In this document: in pieces, positions 49,496 to 58,380 of the stretch | Layout of the letters: every line of letters starts with the position of its first letter | Position numbering within the stretch: position 1 is the stretch's first letter | Source: Planctomycetota bacterium | GTDB taxonomy: Bacteria; Planctomycetota; MHYJ01; WSZJ01; JACPWG01 | Direction of reading: 5' to 3' | Length of the DNA: 64,000 nt | Assembly: GCA_016197205.1 (NCBI GenBank) | Contig: JACPWG010000049.1 | Coordinates: forward strand, 1 to 64,000 | Notes under the pieces: generated by a model | Database searches by the model: none | Told to the model about the DNA's origin: nothing | Seen by the model: only the letters and a program-made list of their open reading frames with translations | Position numbers and translations under genes: made by a program

Positions 49496-52400
49496 CTAGC
49501 GCAGGAACACGCGCACCAGGCACGCCTCGTTGACGATGGGCAACGGCCCCGCGAGCCTCAGCGCGCAAGGCGACGCCCGCTGGGTCGCCAGGAGGACGCT
49601 GCCGCCCTCCGCGAGCCACGGCGCTACGTCCGCGCTCATCTGGTCCAGGCGGCTGGAGTCGAAGTCCGCGCCGCAGCCGCTCTGCGTCATGCCGTAGAGT
49701 TGAGGCAGGAGCGCTTCGATCCGCGTGGGCCAATCGGCATCGCGGGGGGCGAAACGCCAGTGGTTCGCTGCATTCGAGTTCCCGGCGGTCGTGGCGCATG
49801 GAGCCGGGAGCCGGTAGCACTTTGTTGCGCCGGGCCCGACGGACTCGAGCTGCAGCAGGCCCGCATGTCGGCAAAGGAAGGACGGGTTCTGCAACGCGTC
49901 CGCGCCCTCGTTTCGAACCTCCAGGACTCCGTCCCGGAGGGCGGCGCGGATCGGCAGCGGTCGATCCCGCTCGCGGATCCACGACATGCGCACCCGGCGA
50001 CGCGCGCCGCCCGCGATCCGCAGGGAACGAACGGCCGCGCCGTCCCGAGCATCGTAAATCTCCGCGGGAGGGGTCACGCCCAAGCCGGGCGTTTCCTCCG
50101 GGAGCTCCGTCAGGCGGACCAAGGCGCGCACGTCCGAACCGCAGAGGTCGAACTCCCCCGACCGGGCCGCGGTGACGGTCGCGTACGCTTCCCCTCGCGC
50201 GCTCCCGTCCTCGCCGTCCACGTCGACCACGCTCACGACGCTCACGCAAATGCTCTTGTCCACGCTCAGGTCGCCCACCGCCCGGACGGCACCGCAGAAG
50301 AGGGCGACGCAGGCGACCAGCCAGGCCCAAACGCGACCCGGCCGCTTCGCGCGGCGCGCCAACATGCCGGTGATGGGGCCAAGGACGAGCACATAGCCGG
50401 CGAGCAGCAGGGCGGGCCACGCCATGCGGACCGCGAGCGCCTCGTGATAGCTGTCCAGAAATGACCGCACTTCGGACTCCCAGCAGGACTGCGCACCGGG
50501 TTGATACGCCCGGCTCGAACGCCCCTGCAACAGCTCATTCCACACCGGTTCCAGGGACGACCAGCCGCGGAAGGGCGGCCGCCACGGATCGAACGGCAGA
50601 AAGGCCACCGTGCCCAGCCCGCAGCGACCGATGATCAGGAAGGGCCGCGCTCCGTTGGCCAGCGCGGCGCGACCGCGAACGGTGCGGACTGTCGAGACGG
50701 GGAAAGTGAAGCGCGCTTTTCCCCGCGCGCCCGCCAACGGGCCGGGCAGCGAAGGCCCATCGCAGGACGGGCAGTCCGCCATCGGTCCGAGCTCCGCCGG
50801 CAGTATCCGTTCGAAGACCGTCCCGCGCACGGGGGCCGCACCGGCCGAGGCGACGATCAGCGTGCGTCCACCGGCGCGAAGCCAGGCCTCGTACGCCGCC
50901 GCCTGGGCCTCGTTCGCGAAGACGCGCGCGTCCGCCTGACGGACGATCGCCCAACTGACCCCATCGTAGCCGAGGGGGCGATCCGGCAGCTCGTCGTCGC
51001 TTGACGCGAAGAAGCGGGCGCCAAGGTAGCCTCGGCCCAAAAAAGGCACGGGAAAGGGAGGCAGCTGCGGCGCGTCGCCGTCAGGGGGCCCGACCACGAC
51101 GAAGGCCGGCCCCGGCGGTGGATCTCCGATGGGCGCGTCGTCGGTGACGGAGCGGTCGCCGCCCTCGACGCGGGCGCGGACCGAGCCCTGCTCGGGTACG
51201 CGGACCAGCAGGCGATAGACCTTGCGGCCGGCCGAAGGGACGTGGATCGGACGTTCGTACCTGGCTTCTTCGCCCAAGGGTCCTTTGCAAATGATCGTGA
51301 GCCGGCCGCTGAGGTCGGGCCCCCGGTTTTCGACGCGCACACGAACCGGCGTCCAGCGCCCGGGCTGCCAGCAACCTCCGATGCCGCAGGTCGCTTCGAC
51401 CGAGAGCCCCGGATCGTCGGCCGCCTCGACGCGACTCGGCGACAAACACGAGAGGAGCGGTGCGAGGAGCAGGAGGGCAGCGTCCGCGCCTGAGAGTCGC
51501 GCCTCCCCGGCTGCCGATTTGCGCGCCGCCGCGCGAGCTCGCCTTCGCCGGAGGATGCGTCTCATGCGTCTCGACGGGTCCGCTGCGGCAGGCTTCCCGT
51601 CGGAAGAGCTTCGTGCCGAGGACCCCCGACGCGCCAGCCGGTCGAACCAGCGCACGAGCGCGAAGCGCAGGAAGGCGCCGACCGCGAGACACGCGGCGGC
51701 CAGCGCCGCGCACGCCGTGGTCTCCGCCTCGGTCCCCGCGGCAAGGCCCAGGAACACGGCCTCGAGAGGGCTCACGAGAAATCGAACGCCCCACAGGGAG
51801 CCGGCAGGGTCGGAGGACAGGAGGTGGAAGGCCGGTTGGAGCCCATGCAGCAGGAGGCCGCCGATCGCAGCGAGCGGGATCGCCAGGCTGGTCCGTCGCA
51901 CCCAGAAGCCGAGGAGCACCGCCGCCGCGACATGCAGGTAGAGGGCGCTTGCGAGGAGCAGGGGGACGACGGTGGCCGCGCCCACGTCGACGCCCTTGAG
52001 CAGCGAGGCGGCCGCGGCTGCGTGGGTGAGCGTGAACGCGGCAAGCGGCCACATCGTGCGTAGGATCCCCGCGATCCTGCCGGACACGAGCTGCCGCGGT
52101 GTGAGCGTCGTGACGAGGAGCAGGTCGAGCTGCGCCTCCTCCGCTTCGCGCGAAAAGGCGAGGAGCCCGAGGATCGACGCGCCGATCAGCGTCAGCCCGA
52201 ACTCGAGTGCGACCAGGGCGGCGTGGAGCGCGAGCGCGCCGGCCTCGGGCGCTTCGGTGGAGCACGCGTGGAGCAGGAGCACGGCCAGCACGATCAGGGT
52301 CACGTCGGCGAGATTCGCGAGGGTCCCGGTCCGACCCAGGACCTCCTCTCGCCAAGCGACCGGGTCTTCCCAGACCGCGCCCGAGCCGCGTGGTGTCGGC

Positions 52401-53413
52401 CGGAAGCGCCGATGCAGTCGTTCGGCCACGATCGCGAGCGCGAGGAACGGGAGCGCGGACAGCCCTCGCAGCCGGCCGGCCGCCGCGGGCACGAGCATCG
52501 CCGCCGCCACCGTCCCCGCGCAGAGCACGACGGCCACGAGCCGTCGATCCCACCGATTCTCGGCGGCCGGCGGCGGCGGCGGCGTTCCGTCCGCGGTCGT
52601 CGCGAGCTCGGCCATCGCGGTCGGAGCGACGGCGTCCCGCAGGCGGCGCACCTTGCACGCGGCGAGGACCAACGCCAAGGCCGAGAGCGCGAGGAACATC
52701 TGCGAGAGTGGCGGGGCGAGCGCCAGTTCCCATCCCGCGAGACGGTCCGGCCGGCAGACCCGCGCGAACGCGTAGCCCTGCGGACTCGTCAGGAAGAGCG
52801 TCTCGGTCCAAGGCAGGCCGCTCCACTTCGCGAGGGCCAGCGGCGCCAGCGTGGCTTGCAGGGCCAGCACGATGTAGCTGCGCACGACCCCCTGGTACGA
52901 ATACCAGCTCAGGGACGAAAAAAAAGCGCCGAGTGAGGCGGTCCAGACCGCGCAAACGCCGAGGAGGGCCGCGCCGAGCCACACCTCCTCGGACGACACG
53001 CCCCCGAAGTTGAGGCAGACGAGAAGCACCGGCGCGGGCAGAAGCAGGAGGAGGAGGAGCCATGCGATGCGCGACGCGAACTTTGCGAGGAGGATCGCCG
53101 CCGGCGATATCGGCGTGAGGAAGAGGATCTCGAGCGTGCCGCGCCGGCGCTCCTCGGCGATCATGCCGCCCGTGAGTACGGGTGCGAGGAGGGAAAGCAA
53201 GGCGAGCAGTGTACCGAAAAGGATACGGTAGAGCAGCACCCCCAGCCTGCTTTGCTCGGTGGGGTCGAGCCGGCCTTCGGCGCCCGCGCACAGCCAACAG
53301 GGCACGAGGACCGCGCAGGCGAGCGTGGCAATGAAAGCGGCGTGGACGGCGTGCGTCCCCCCTCTGCGGGTGACTTCGCCGATCTCCCTGTGAAATACGG
53401 CGGCGGCCGGCAC
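49496..53413 (-). CDS. Giant fusion of two ABC-2 permease modules with a large extracytoplasmic domain
   Basis: The 1305-residue protein starts at GTG 53413 with GGAGG upstream. Residues about 25-260 form a six-helix ABC-2 permease (GGMIAEERRRGTLEILFLTP is its cytoplasmic signature). A second module spans about 300-590 (FSREAEEAQLDLLLVTTLTP). A short basic linker and another hydrophobic segment lead to a beta-rich domain with VRVRVENRGPDLSG and a DUF4350/GATase-like region (WAIVRQADARVF, AAYEAWLRAGGRTLIVASAG). Two membrane helices near 1010-1045 precede a final domain. Fusions of this type resemble GldF/GldG-type transporters. No ATPase subunit is encoded in the window. Function as a transporter or envelope motor component is inference. 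Confidence 0.82.
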   Translation of the reverse strand: MPAAAVFHREIGEVTRRGGTHAVHAAFIATLACAVLVPCWLCAGAEGRLDPTEQSRLGVLLYRILFGTLLALLSLLAPVLTGGMIAEERRRGTLEILFLTPISPAAILLAKFASRIAWLLLLLLLPAPVLLVCLNFGGVSSEEVWLGAALLGVCAVWTASLGAFFSSLSWYSYQGVVRSYIVLALQATLAPLALAKWSGLPWTETLFLTSPQGYAFARVCRPDRLAGWELALAPPLSQMFLALSALALVLAACKVRRLRDAVAPTAMAELATTADGTPPPPPAAENRWDRRLVAVVLCAGTVAAAMLVPAAAGRLRGLSALPFLALAIVAERLHRRFRPTPRGSGAVWEDPVAWREEVLGRTGTLANLADVTLIVLAVLLLHACSTEAPEAGALALHAALVALEFGLTLIGASILGLLAFSREAEEAQLDLLLVTTLTPRQLVSGRIAGILRTMWPLAAFTLTHAAAAASLLKGVDVGAATVVPLLLASALYLHVAAAVLLGFWVRRTSLAIPLAAIGGLLLHGLQPAFHLLSSDPAGSLWGVRFLVSPLEAVFLGLAAGTEAETTACAALAAACLAVGAFLRFALVRWFDRLARRGSSARSSSDGKPAAADPSRRMRRILRRRRARAAARKSAAGEARLSGADAALLLLAPLLSCLSPSRVEAADDPGLSVEATCGIGGCWQPGRWTPVRVRVENRGPDLSGRLTIICKGPLGEEARYERPIHVPSAGRKVYRLLVRVPEQGSVRARVEGGDRSVTDDAPIGDPPPGPAFVVVGPPDGDAPQLPPFPVPFLGRGYLGARFFASSDDELPDRPLGYDGVSWAIVRQADARVFANEAQAAAYEAWLRAGGRTLIVASAGAAPVRGTVFERILPAELGPMADCPSCDGPSLPGPLAGARGKARFTFPVSTVRTVRGRAALANGARPFLIIGRCGLGTVAFLPFDPWRPPFRGWSSLEPVWNELLQGRSSRAYQPGAQSCWESEVRSFLDSYHEALAVRMAWPALLLAGYVLVLGPITGMLARRAKRPGRVWAWLVACVALFCGAVRAVGDLSVDKSICVSVVSVVDVDGEDGSARGEAYATVTAARSGEFDLCGSDVRALVRLTELPEETPGLGVTPPAEIYDARDGAAVRSLRIAGGARRRVRMSWIRERDRPLPIRAALRDGVLEVRNEGADALQNPSFLCRHAGLLQLESVGPGATKCYRLPAPCATTAGNSNAANHWRFAPRDADWPTRIEALLPQLYGMTQSGCGADFDSSRLDQMSADVAPWLAEGGSVLLATQRASPCALRLAGPLPIVNEACLVRVFLR

Positions 53414-53610
53414 GGGTCCTCCAGCGAATGCCCCCGGCTCGAGGCGAGTGCGCTTCTGCAGGTGAGCGCGCCACGCCAGTCCCGAAGCTCAGCCCGTGCG
53501 CAATTTCCAAGCCCGAGTGTCGACGAGTTTCTAATGAGGCTTTTGCCGCAGGATGAAGAGAGTCTTCCCAACCCAAGCCGTGGTGGCCACTCGCGCGGGC
53601 AGGGACGCCC

Positions 53611-53770
53611 GCACCCCCAGGAGCCGTGAGCAACAAGCATGCGCATTTATGCTTGCTCGGGCCCAAGTGGCCCGTGGATGAAGTGCAGACACGATGCCTG
53701 GGGGCGCGGGCCTCCCTCCTTCGCTCGCTCGACGCGAGCTTCGGAGCGCAGGCCGGCCCGCGCGAGCCGG
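53611..53770 (+). repeat. Modular palindromic repeat, copy 4
   Basis: The order here is CCCCCAGGAGCC, TGCGCATTTATGCTTGCTCG, TGGCCCGTGGATGAAGTGCA, CGATGCCTGGGGGCGCGG and then GAGCTTCGGAGCGCAGGCCG, showing that the modules of copies 1, 2 and 5 belong to one family. Confidence 0.65.
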
Positions 53771-53983
53771 CACATGGCCTACACTTCGCCGGCGCCACGG
53801 GGACGAATGTGTCCGAAGTTCGTCAACAGGGCCCTCGGCGTGACAAGGCGTGGCGAGGTTCAGCCGAAAGTGACGACAATCGTCAGGGAATCGGAGAGGA
53901 GGGCGGCCCGCATCGCGAGACGCTCGCACAGACTCGCCCGCTCCGCTCCCCGCAGGCGCCGTGGGGGCCCGCTCCGGCCCCTG

Positions 53984-54007
53984 TAGGGGCACGGCGCTGC
54001 CGTGCCC
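53984..54007. repeat. Palindrome TAGGGGCACGGC...GCCGTGCCCC
   Basis: A GC-rich hairpin just after the stop of the ARPP-1 gene (minus strand), placed where a terminator would be. The same palindrome forms the core of the tandem repeat at 58112. Confidence 0.55.
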
Positions 54008-54024
54008 CCGACCGCGGACACCGC

Positions 54025-54975
54025 CTACGTCCCCACGAACAGCGACACGTGCACCACGGCGTCGCCGAAGACCAACGCGCCCCCCTCGGCGCGCGGCGAC
54101 TTCAGCCGCACTTCCGTCCCCAGCCCGACGCCGGCGTGCTCGGTCGACTCCACGCCATCCAGCAGCGACGACGGATCAGGGGGCAGCACTGCCGACCCGT
54201 CTGCGCCCGCGTCGGCCCGCTTCGCACCGCTCGTGGCCCGGCCGATCGCCTCCGCACCGTACCCCTCAAGGAGCTTCCGACAGTAGCGGCCAAACGTGTC
54301 CGCGCGATCGAAGATGTCGGTCGCGTGCCGCTCGTCCCCCATCCGCACGATCATCCCGCAGGCGTCCGCGGGGGCGCGAATCCCGTCGATTACTTTCGCA
54401 AGGTCCGCCTGGCGACTCGCGTAGTGCTCCGACAGGTTCGACGTCGCCGAGTGCGTGCCGAGCGAAGTCGCGGTCGTGTCCACCTGCGCCCACACCCGGA
54501 GCTGGTCCGAGGTCGGCGTCCCGACGGTCTCGTACGACGCCGTTACGCTCTTCGAAAGGACCGTGCGCAAGGACGGCGTCCCCGTGCTGCCGGACTCGAA
54601 CTTCTGCGAAACGTACCGCCACCGATTCCGCTCCACGCAGGAAACCGGGACGTCCGTCCGGCTCCCCGCCTCCACCAGCACGTCCGTGTTCACGAGCCGG
54701 TCCTGCTTCCCGCCGCGCAGGATCTCCCCGCCGAGCAGGAACACGCGGTCCGCGGACTCGTTCGAAAGCGTCAGGCAGTTCACCTGCCCGGCGGCGGACT
54801 TCTCGACGACCTTGACCGCGCCGGTGGCCAGCGCTTCCGCCACGGGCCGATAGTTGAGGCCGCGCTCGGGCGTGCGCGGTCGCAGACGGACGAAATGCAC
54901 CGTGAGTGGGCCCGCCACGGCGGTGTCGCACACCTCGAGCTGATCCAGGTAGCTGTGGAGAATCGCTTTCGACAT
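54025..54975 (-). CDS. ARPP-1 (DUF6569-like) family protein
   Basis: The 316-residue soluble protein matches the domain at the C-terminus of the anti-sigma protein (16833-18875): LNYRPVAEAL, LSNESADRVFLLGGEILRGG, KQDRLVNTDVLVEAGSRTDV and VSCVERNRWRY. The final segment ends VVHVSLFVGT, parallel to VHVSVFATT in the other protein. No signal peptide or membrane segment is present. The family was named for association with ADP-ribosylation/rhodanese-phosphatase genes; its biochemical activity is unknown to me. The ATG has GAGGTGA upstream. Divergent from the PEP-synthase-like gene. Confidence 0.82.
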   Translation of the reverse strand: MSKAILHSYLDQLEVCDTAVAGPLTVHFVRLRPRTPERGLNYRPVAEALATGAVKVVEKSAAGQVNCLTLSNESADRVFLLGGEILRGGKQDRLVNTDVLVEAGSRTDVPVSCVERNRWRYVSQKFESGSTGTPSLRTVLSKSVTASYETVGTPTSDQLRVWAQVDTTATSLGTHSATSNLSEHYASRQADLAKVIDGIRAPADACGMIVRMGDERHATDIFDRADTFGRYCRKLLEGYGAEAIGRATSGAKRADAGADGSAVLPPDPSSLLDGVESTEHAGVGLGTEVRLKSPRAEGGALVFGDAVVHVSLFVGT

Positions 54976-55291
54976 GGTGCGTCACCTCAAAGGACGGGAC
55001 CGGGAGAGGTCCCCGGCGAAGGGGGGTAGAGTCTCATATCGGATATGACCGCGAGCCGTTCGACTCTTTTTGCGAAACGCCCTGAGAAAGTGAATTGCCG
55101 ACTTGCCGCGATTCTCTGTTCGCCACGCCGCTTCGCCCAACAGGCCAGGCGTCGTAGGGCGGGACACGGAACCGCGACCGTGAGGGAGCGGCCTCGGCGC
55201 GTTCGTGCGCATCCCAGGGTTCGATCCCGCCAACCCGTGGCAGAAGACGATTCGCAGGCGGCGCCGCTTTCTTTACGTCGCCGCGAAGTCT

Positions 55292-55320
55292 TTGACAGGC
55301 CGCGGGCGCGGTGGTAGGAA
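55292..55320 (+). promoter_or_regulatory. Putative sigma-70 promoter of the PEP-utilising enzyme gene
   Basis: TTGACA at 55292-55297 and TAGGAA at 55315-55320, spacing 17. Transcription would begin near 55327, close to the ATG at 55329. Confidence 0.5.
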
Positions 55321-55328
55321 TGGGCGGC

Positions 55329-58121
55329 ATGGCCGCTTCCCCCGCACGAATCGTTCACGACGAAGACCCGCCCGCGCTCGCACCAGCGACGGCGGTCGGC
55401 GGGAAGGCGGCGAATCTCGCCCGCCTGCGTGAGGCCGGAAGCGCGGTCCGCGCAGGCGGCACGGCAGCCGCGGCGGGCGCGGCCGGCGCAGGCGTTCCGA
55501 TCGCGGTCCCCCCCTGGTTCTGCGTCACGACGCGCGTCTTCGAAGACCTCGCCCTCGCCCTGCGCGCCGACCTCGACCCGATCCTTGCCCGCATCGACCC
55601 CGCCGACCCGCGCGCGGCCGTCGAGGCGAGCGAGGCGGTCCGCGCCCTCTTCCGGCGCACGCGACTCCCCCTCGACGACGAGCGCGAACTCCTGGCCGCC
55701 TTCGACCGCCGCTTCCGGCCGGGGACGCTCGTCGCCGTCCGCTCCTCCGCCGTCGGCGAGGACGCGGGCGGCAACTCGTTCGCCGGCCAGCTCGATACCC
55801 ACCTCTTCGTGCGGCGCGAGGACGTGCTCGACCGGCTGAAGGACGTGCTCGCCTCCGCGTATTCCGCGCGGTCCGTCGCGTACCGCCGCGCGCGCGGCGA
55901 GGAAGGGCCCCCGGTGCGCGCCGCGGTGGTCGTGCAGGAGATGGTGGACGGGCGCGTGAGCGGCGTGCTCTTCACCGCCGACCCGACCTCCGGCGACGCC
56001 TCGACGGCGGTCCTCTCCGCAGGCTACGGGCTCGGCGAGGGAATCGTCGCGGACAAGGTCGAGACGGACACGTTCTTCGTCGCGCGCGCGACGGGTCGCA
56101 TGACGCGGCGCGTCATCGCGCGAAAGACCGTGCAGGTCGTGCGAAACGAAGACGGCGGCGGCACGCGCACGGCGCCGGTCCCGGAGGCGCGCGCGGCGGC
56201 CCCCTGCCTTGCGGACGCGCAGGTCGCGGCACTGGTCGCGCTCGGAGCGGAGCTCGAGCGCCTCTTCGGCTGCCCGCAGGACATCGAGTGGACGATCGAC
56301 GATGCGGGGCGCATCTTCGTCACCCAGGCCCGCCCGATCACGACGCTCCGAGACGAACGCGAGCGGCTCTTCGACAACGCGAACATCATCGAAGGCTACC
56401 CGGGCGTCACCACGCCCCTCACGTTTTCGTTCGTGCGCTTCGGCTACGAGATCCTCTTCCGCCAGGTCGCGTACGCGCTCGGCATCCCGAAGACGGTCGT
56501 CGCGCGGGAGCACGCGCTCTTCGCGAACATGGTCGGCTTCCTCGACGGGCGGATCTACTACAGCCTCCTCAACTGGTATCGCTTCCAGTCTTTTTTTCCC
56601 GGTTACGAAAAGCGCCTGCCGACCTGGGAGAAGTCCCTGGGGCTGCGCATCCGGCCGTCGCTCTCCGCGTCCGCCGCGCCGTCGCCGGGCGGCCTCGTGG
56701 CCTGGACGCGGTACTTCTACGTGCTCGTCCGCCACACGCTTCTCATCGACCGCGACGTGAGGCGCTTCCACGAACGGTTCGACCGGGTGCGCGCAGCGTA
56801 TCGGCGCCGACCGCTCGAGCGGATGTCGGCGGACGGGCTGCTCGAGCTGTACGAAGAGCTGGTGCGGGACCTGCTCCACCACTGGGAGGTGACGATCGTG
56901 AACGACATCTTCGCCTTCCGTTATTACGAGCTGGCGGGGAAGCTCGTCGACCGCTGGTTCGGCGCGGAAGGGGCCGGGCTGCGCGACCGCCTGCTCTGCG
57001 GCGTCGCGGGGATGGAGAGCGTGGAGCCCGCGCGGTCGCTGGTCGCCCTGGCGGAGCGGGTGCGCGGCGACGCGGCGCTGGCGCGGCTCTTCGCGGAGGA
57101 GAAGGACGACGCCGCGGTCTGGTCGGCGGTCGGGTCGGACGCGCGCTTCGGCGAGTTCCGCGCCGCCTTTCGCGAGCACGTGGAGCGGTACGGGGACAGG
57201 ACGGTCCGGGAGCTGACGTTGGAGACGCCGGGCGCGGAGGAGAACCCCGCGTACCTGCTCCGGCTGCTGCGCAACTTCCTCGAAGGCGGACAGACCGTGC
57301 GGGGCATGGTCGGGCGCGAAGACGAGACGCGTCGCGAAGCGGAGGCGACGGCGGAACGGCTGCTGAAAGGGCGGCCTGTGCGGCGCCGGCTCTTTCGCTA
57401 CGCACTGGGACGGGCGCGGGCGACGCTTCGCCACCGGGAGAACATGCGGCTGGCGCGGTCGCGCGCGTTCGGCATGGTGAAGCGGATCTTTCGCGCCATG
57501 GGCAGACTCTTTGCCGAGCGCGGGCTGCTGGAAAAGGCCGAGGACATTTTCTACCTGGGCGTGGACGAGATCGCGGGGTACGTGCGCGGGGCGTCGATCT
57601 GCCGCTCGCTCTCGCGGCTCGTCGCGCTTCGACGGGAGGAGTTCGCGCGGTACGCCGCGGCCCCGGCACCGCCGTCGCGCGTGCAGGCGCGCGGGATCGT
57701 CTACGGCTGCGCGAGCGAGACGGGAACCGTGGCAGGGCCGGGGGCTGCGGTGGCGGGAGACGGGCCGCTCTTGCAGGGAATTGGGTGTTCACCCGGGATC
57801 GTGCGCGCCCCGGCGAAGGTGGTCCTGGACCCGACGGTCGACACGGCCGTGGTCGGGAGGATCCTGGTCGCGCGCATGACGGACCCCGGCTGGGTGTTCC
57901 TGATGACGGCGGCCAAGGGGCTGGTGGTAGAGCGAGGGAGCCCGCTCTCGCATACGGCGATCATCGGGCGGGAGCTGGGCATCCCGACGGTCGTGGCGGT
58001 CGAGGGCGCGACGGCGCGGATCGTGGACGGGCAGGAGCTCGAGATCGATGGACAGAGAGGAACGGTTCGGATCGTGATCAGCGGAGAGTCCGGAGCGGCG
58101 CTGCTTCCGGGCCACTCGTAG
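55329..58121 (+). CDS. PEP-synthase / rifampicin-phosphotransferase-like PEP-utilising enzyme
   Basis: The 930-residue protein has an N-terminal PPDK-type ATP-grasp domain (GGKAANLARLREAG, AVRSSAVGEDAGGNSFAGQL, VVVQEMVDGRVSGVLFTADP, EWTIDDAGRIFVTQARPI). A long helical middle region follows, and a C-terminal phosphohistidine swivel domain with ERGSPLSHTAIIGRELGIP (catalytic His near 875). The C-terminal PEP/pyruvate-binding barrel of true PpsA is absent, so the order ATP-grasp, linker, His domain fits the Rph-type phosphotransferases or orphan family members. Substrate is unknown. The start could also be ATG 55320 or GTG 55311, but these lie in the likely promoter. The stop codon TAG is part of the first tandem-repeat unit. 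Confidence 0.88.
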   Translation: MAASPARIVHDEDPPALAPATAVGGKAANLARLREAGSAVRAGGTAAAAGAAGAGVPIAVPPWFCVTTRVFEDLALALRADLDPILARIDPADPRAAVEASEAVRALFRRTRLPLDDERELLAAFDRRFRPGTLVAVRSSAVGEDAGGNSFAGQLDTHLFVRREDVLDRLKDVLASAYSARSVAYRRARGEEGPPVRAAVVVQEMVDGRVSGVLFTADPTSGDASTAVLSAGYGLGEGIVADKVETDTFFVARATGRMTRRVIARKTVQVVRNEDGGGTRTAPVPEARAAAPCLADAQVAALVALGAELERLFGCPQDIEWTIDDAGRIFVTQARPITTLRDERERLFDNANIIEGYPGVTTPLTFSFVRFGYEILFRQVAYALGIPKTVVAREHALFANMVGFLDGRIYYSLLNWYRFQSFFPGYEKRLPTWEKSLGLRIRPSLSASAAPSPGGLVAWTRYFYVLVRHTLLIDRDVRRFHERFDRVRAAYRRRPLERMSADGLLELYEELVRDLLHHWEVTIVNDIFAFRYYELAGKLVDRWFGAEGAGLRDRLLCGVAGMESVEPARSLVALAERVRGDAALARLFAEEKDDAAVWSAVGSDARFGEFRAAFREHVERYGDRTVRELTLETPGAEENPAYLLRLLRNFLEGGQTVRGMVGREDETRREAEATAERLLKGRPVRRRLFRYALGRARATLRHRENMRLARSRAFGMVKRIFRAMGRLFAERGLLEKAEDIFYLGVDEIAGYVRGASICRSLSRLVALRREEFARYAAAPAPPSRVQARGIVYGCASETGTVAGPGAAVAGDGPLLQGIGCSPGIVRAPAKVVLDPTVDTAVVGRILVARMTDPGWVFLMTAAKGLVVERGSPLSHTAIIGRELGIPTVVAVEGATARIVDGQELEIDGQRGTVRIVISGESGAALLPGHS

Positions 58122-58285
58122 GGGCGCGGCGCTGCCGTGCCCGAGAGGCGAGAAGCGGTGGTCGGTCTTGCCACTCGTAGGGGCACGGCGTGCCGTGCCC
58201 ACGAGGCGAGAAGCCGTGGTCGGTCTTGCCACTCGTAGGGGCACGGCGTGCCGTGCCCACGAAGCGAGAAGCCGCTGGCGGCCCT
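58112..58285 (+). repeat. Three-unit 58-59 bp tandem repeat
   Basis: CCACTCGTAGGGGC recurs at 58112, 58171 and 58229. Each unit contains the palindrome GGGCACGGCGTGCCGTGCCC (first unit variant with GCGCTGCC) and ends GCGAGAAGCCGTGGTCGGTC. The first unit carries the stop codon of the PEP-utilising enzyme. Confidence 0.85.
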
Positions 58286-58316
58286 GCGCAGCGGGAGTGG
58301 CAGTTTGATTCTTGTT

Positions 58317-58360
58317 CGATTTCAAAATTCAAATTGCAAAATGTCAAATCTCAAATTTGG
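58317..58360 (+). repeat. AT-rich dispersed repeat, copy 1
   Basis: CGATTTCAAAATTCAAATTG followed by CAAAATGTCAAATCTCAAAT. It stands out in very GC-rich DNA and matches the reverse complement of 59977-60024. Confidence 0.75.
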
Positions 58361-58380
58361 CGAGGCCCGTGGAGGCTGGG

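Larger units (their letters stand above)
53414..54024. other. Intergenic region with two repeat types
   Basis: No gene is supported. It holds copy 4 of the modular palindromic repeat (53611-53770) and a TAGGGGCACGGC palindrome (53984-54007) like the units at 58112-58285. Confidence 0.55.

Noticed and set aside
51081..53798. 905-aa open frame overlapping the ABC-2 fusion
   Set aside because: Low-complexity shadow; the other frame has clear membrane helices and ABC-2 motifs.
54987..57434. 815-aa minus-strand open frame opposite the PEP-utilising enzyme
   Set aside because: Antisense shadow of a gene with intact ATP-grasp and phosphohistidine motifs.
58112..58285. Tandem repeat considered as a CRISPR array
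   Set aside because: Only three nearly identical 58-59 bp units without unique spacers, and no cas genes.
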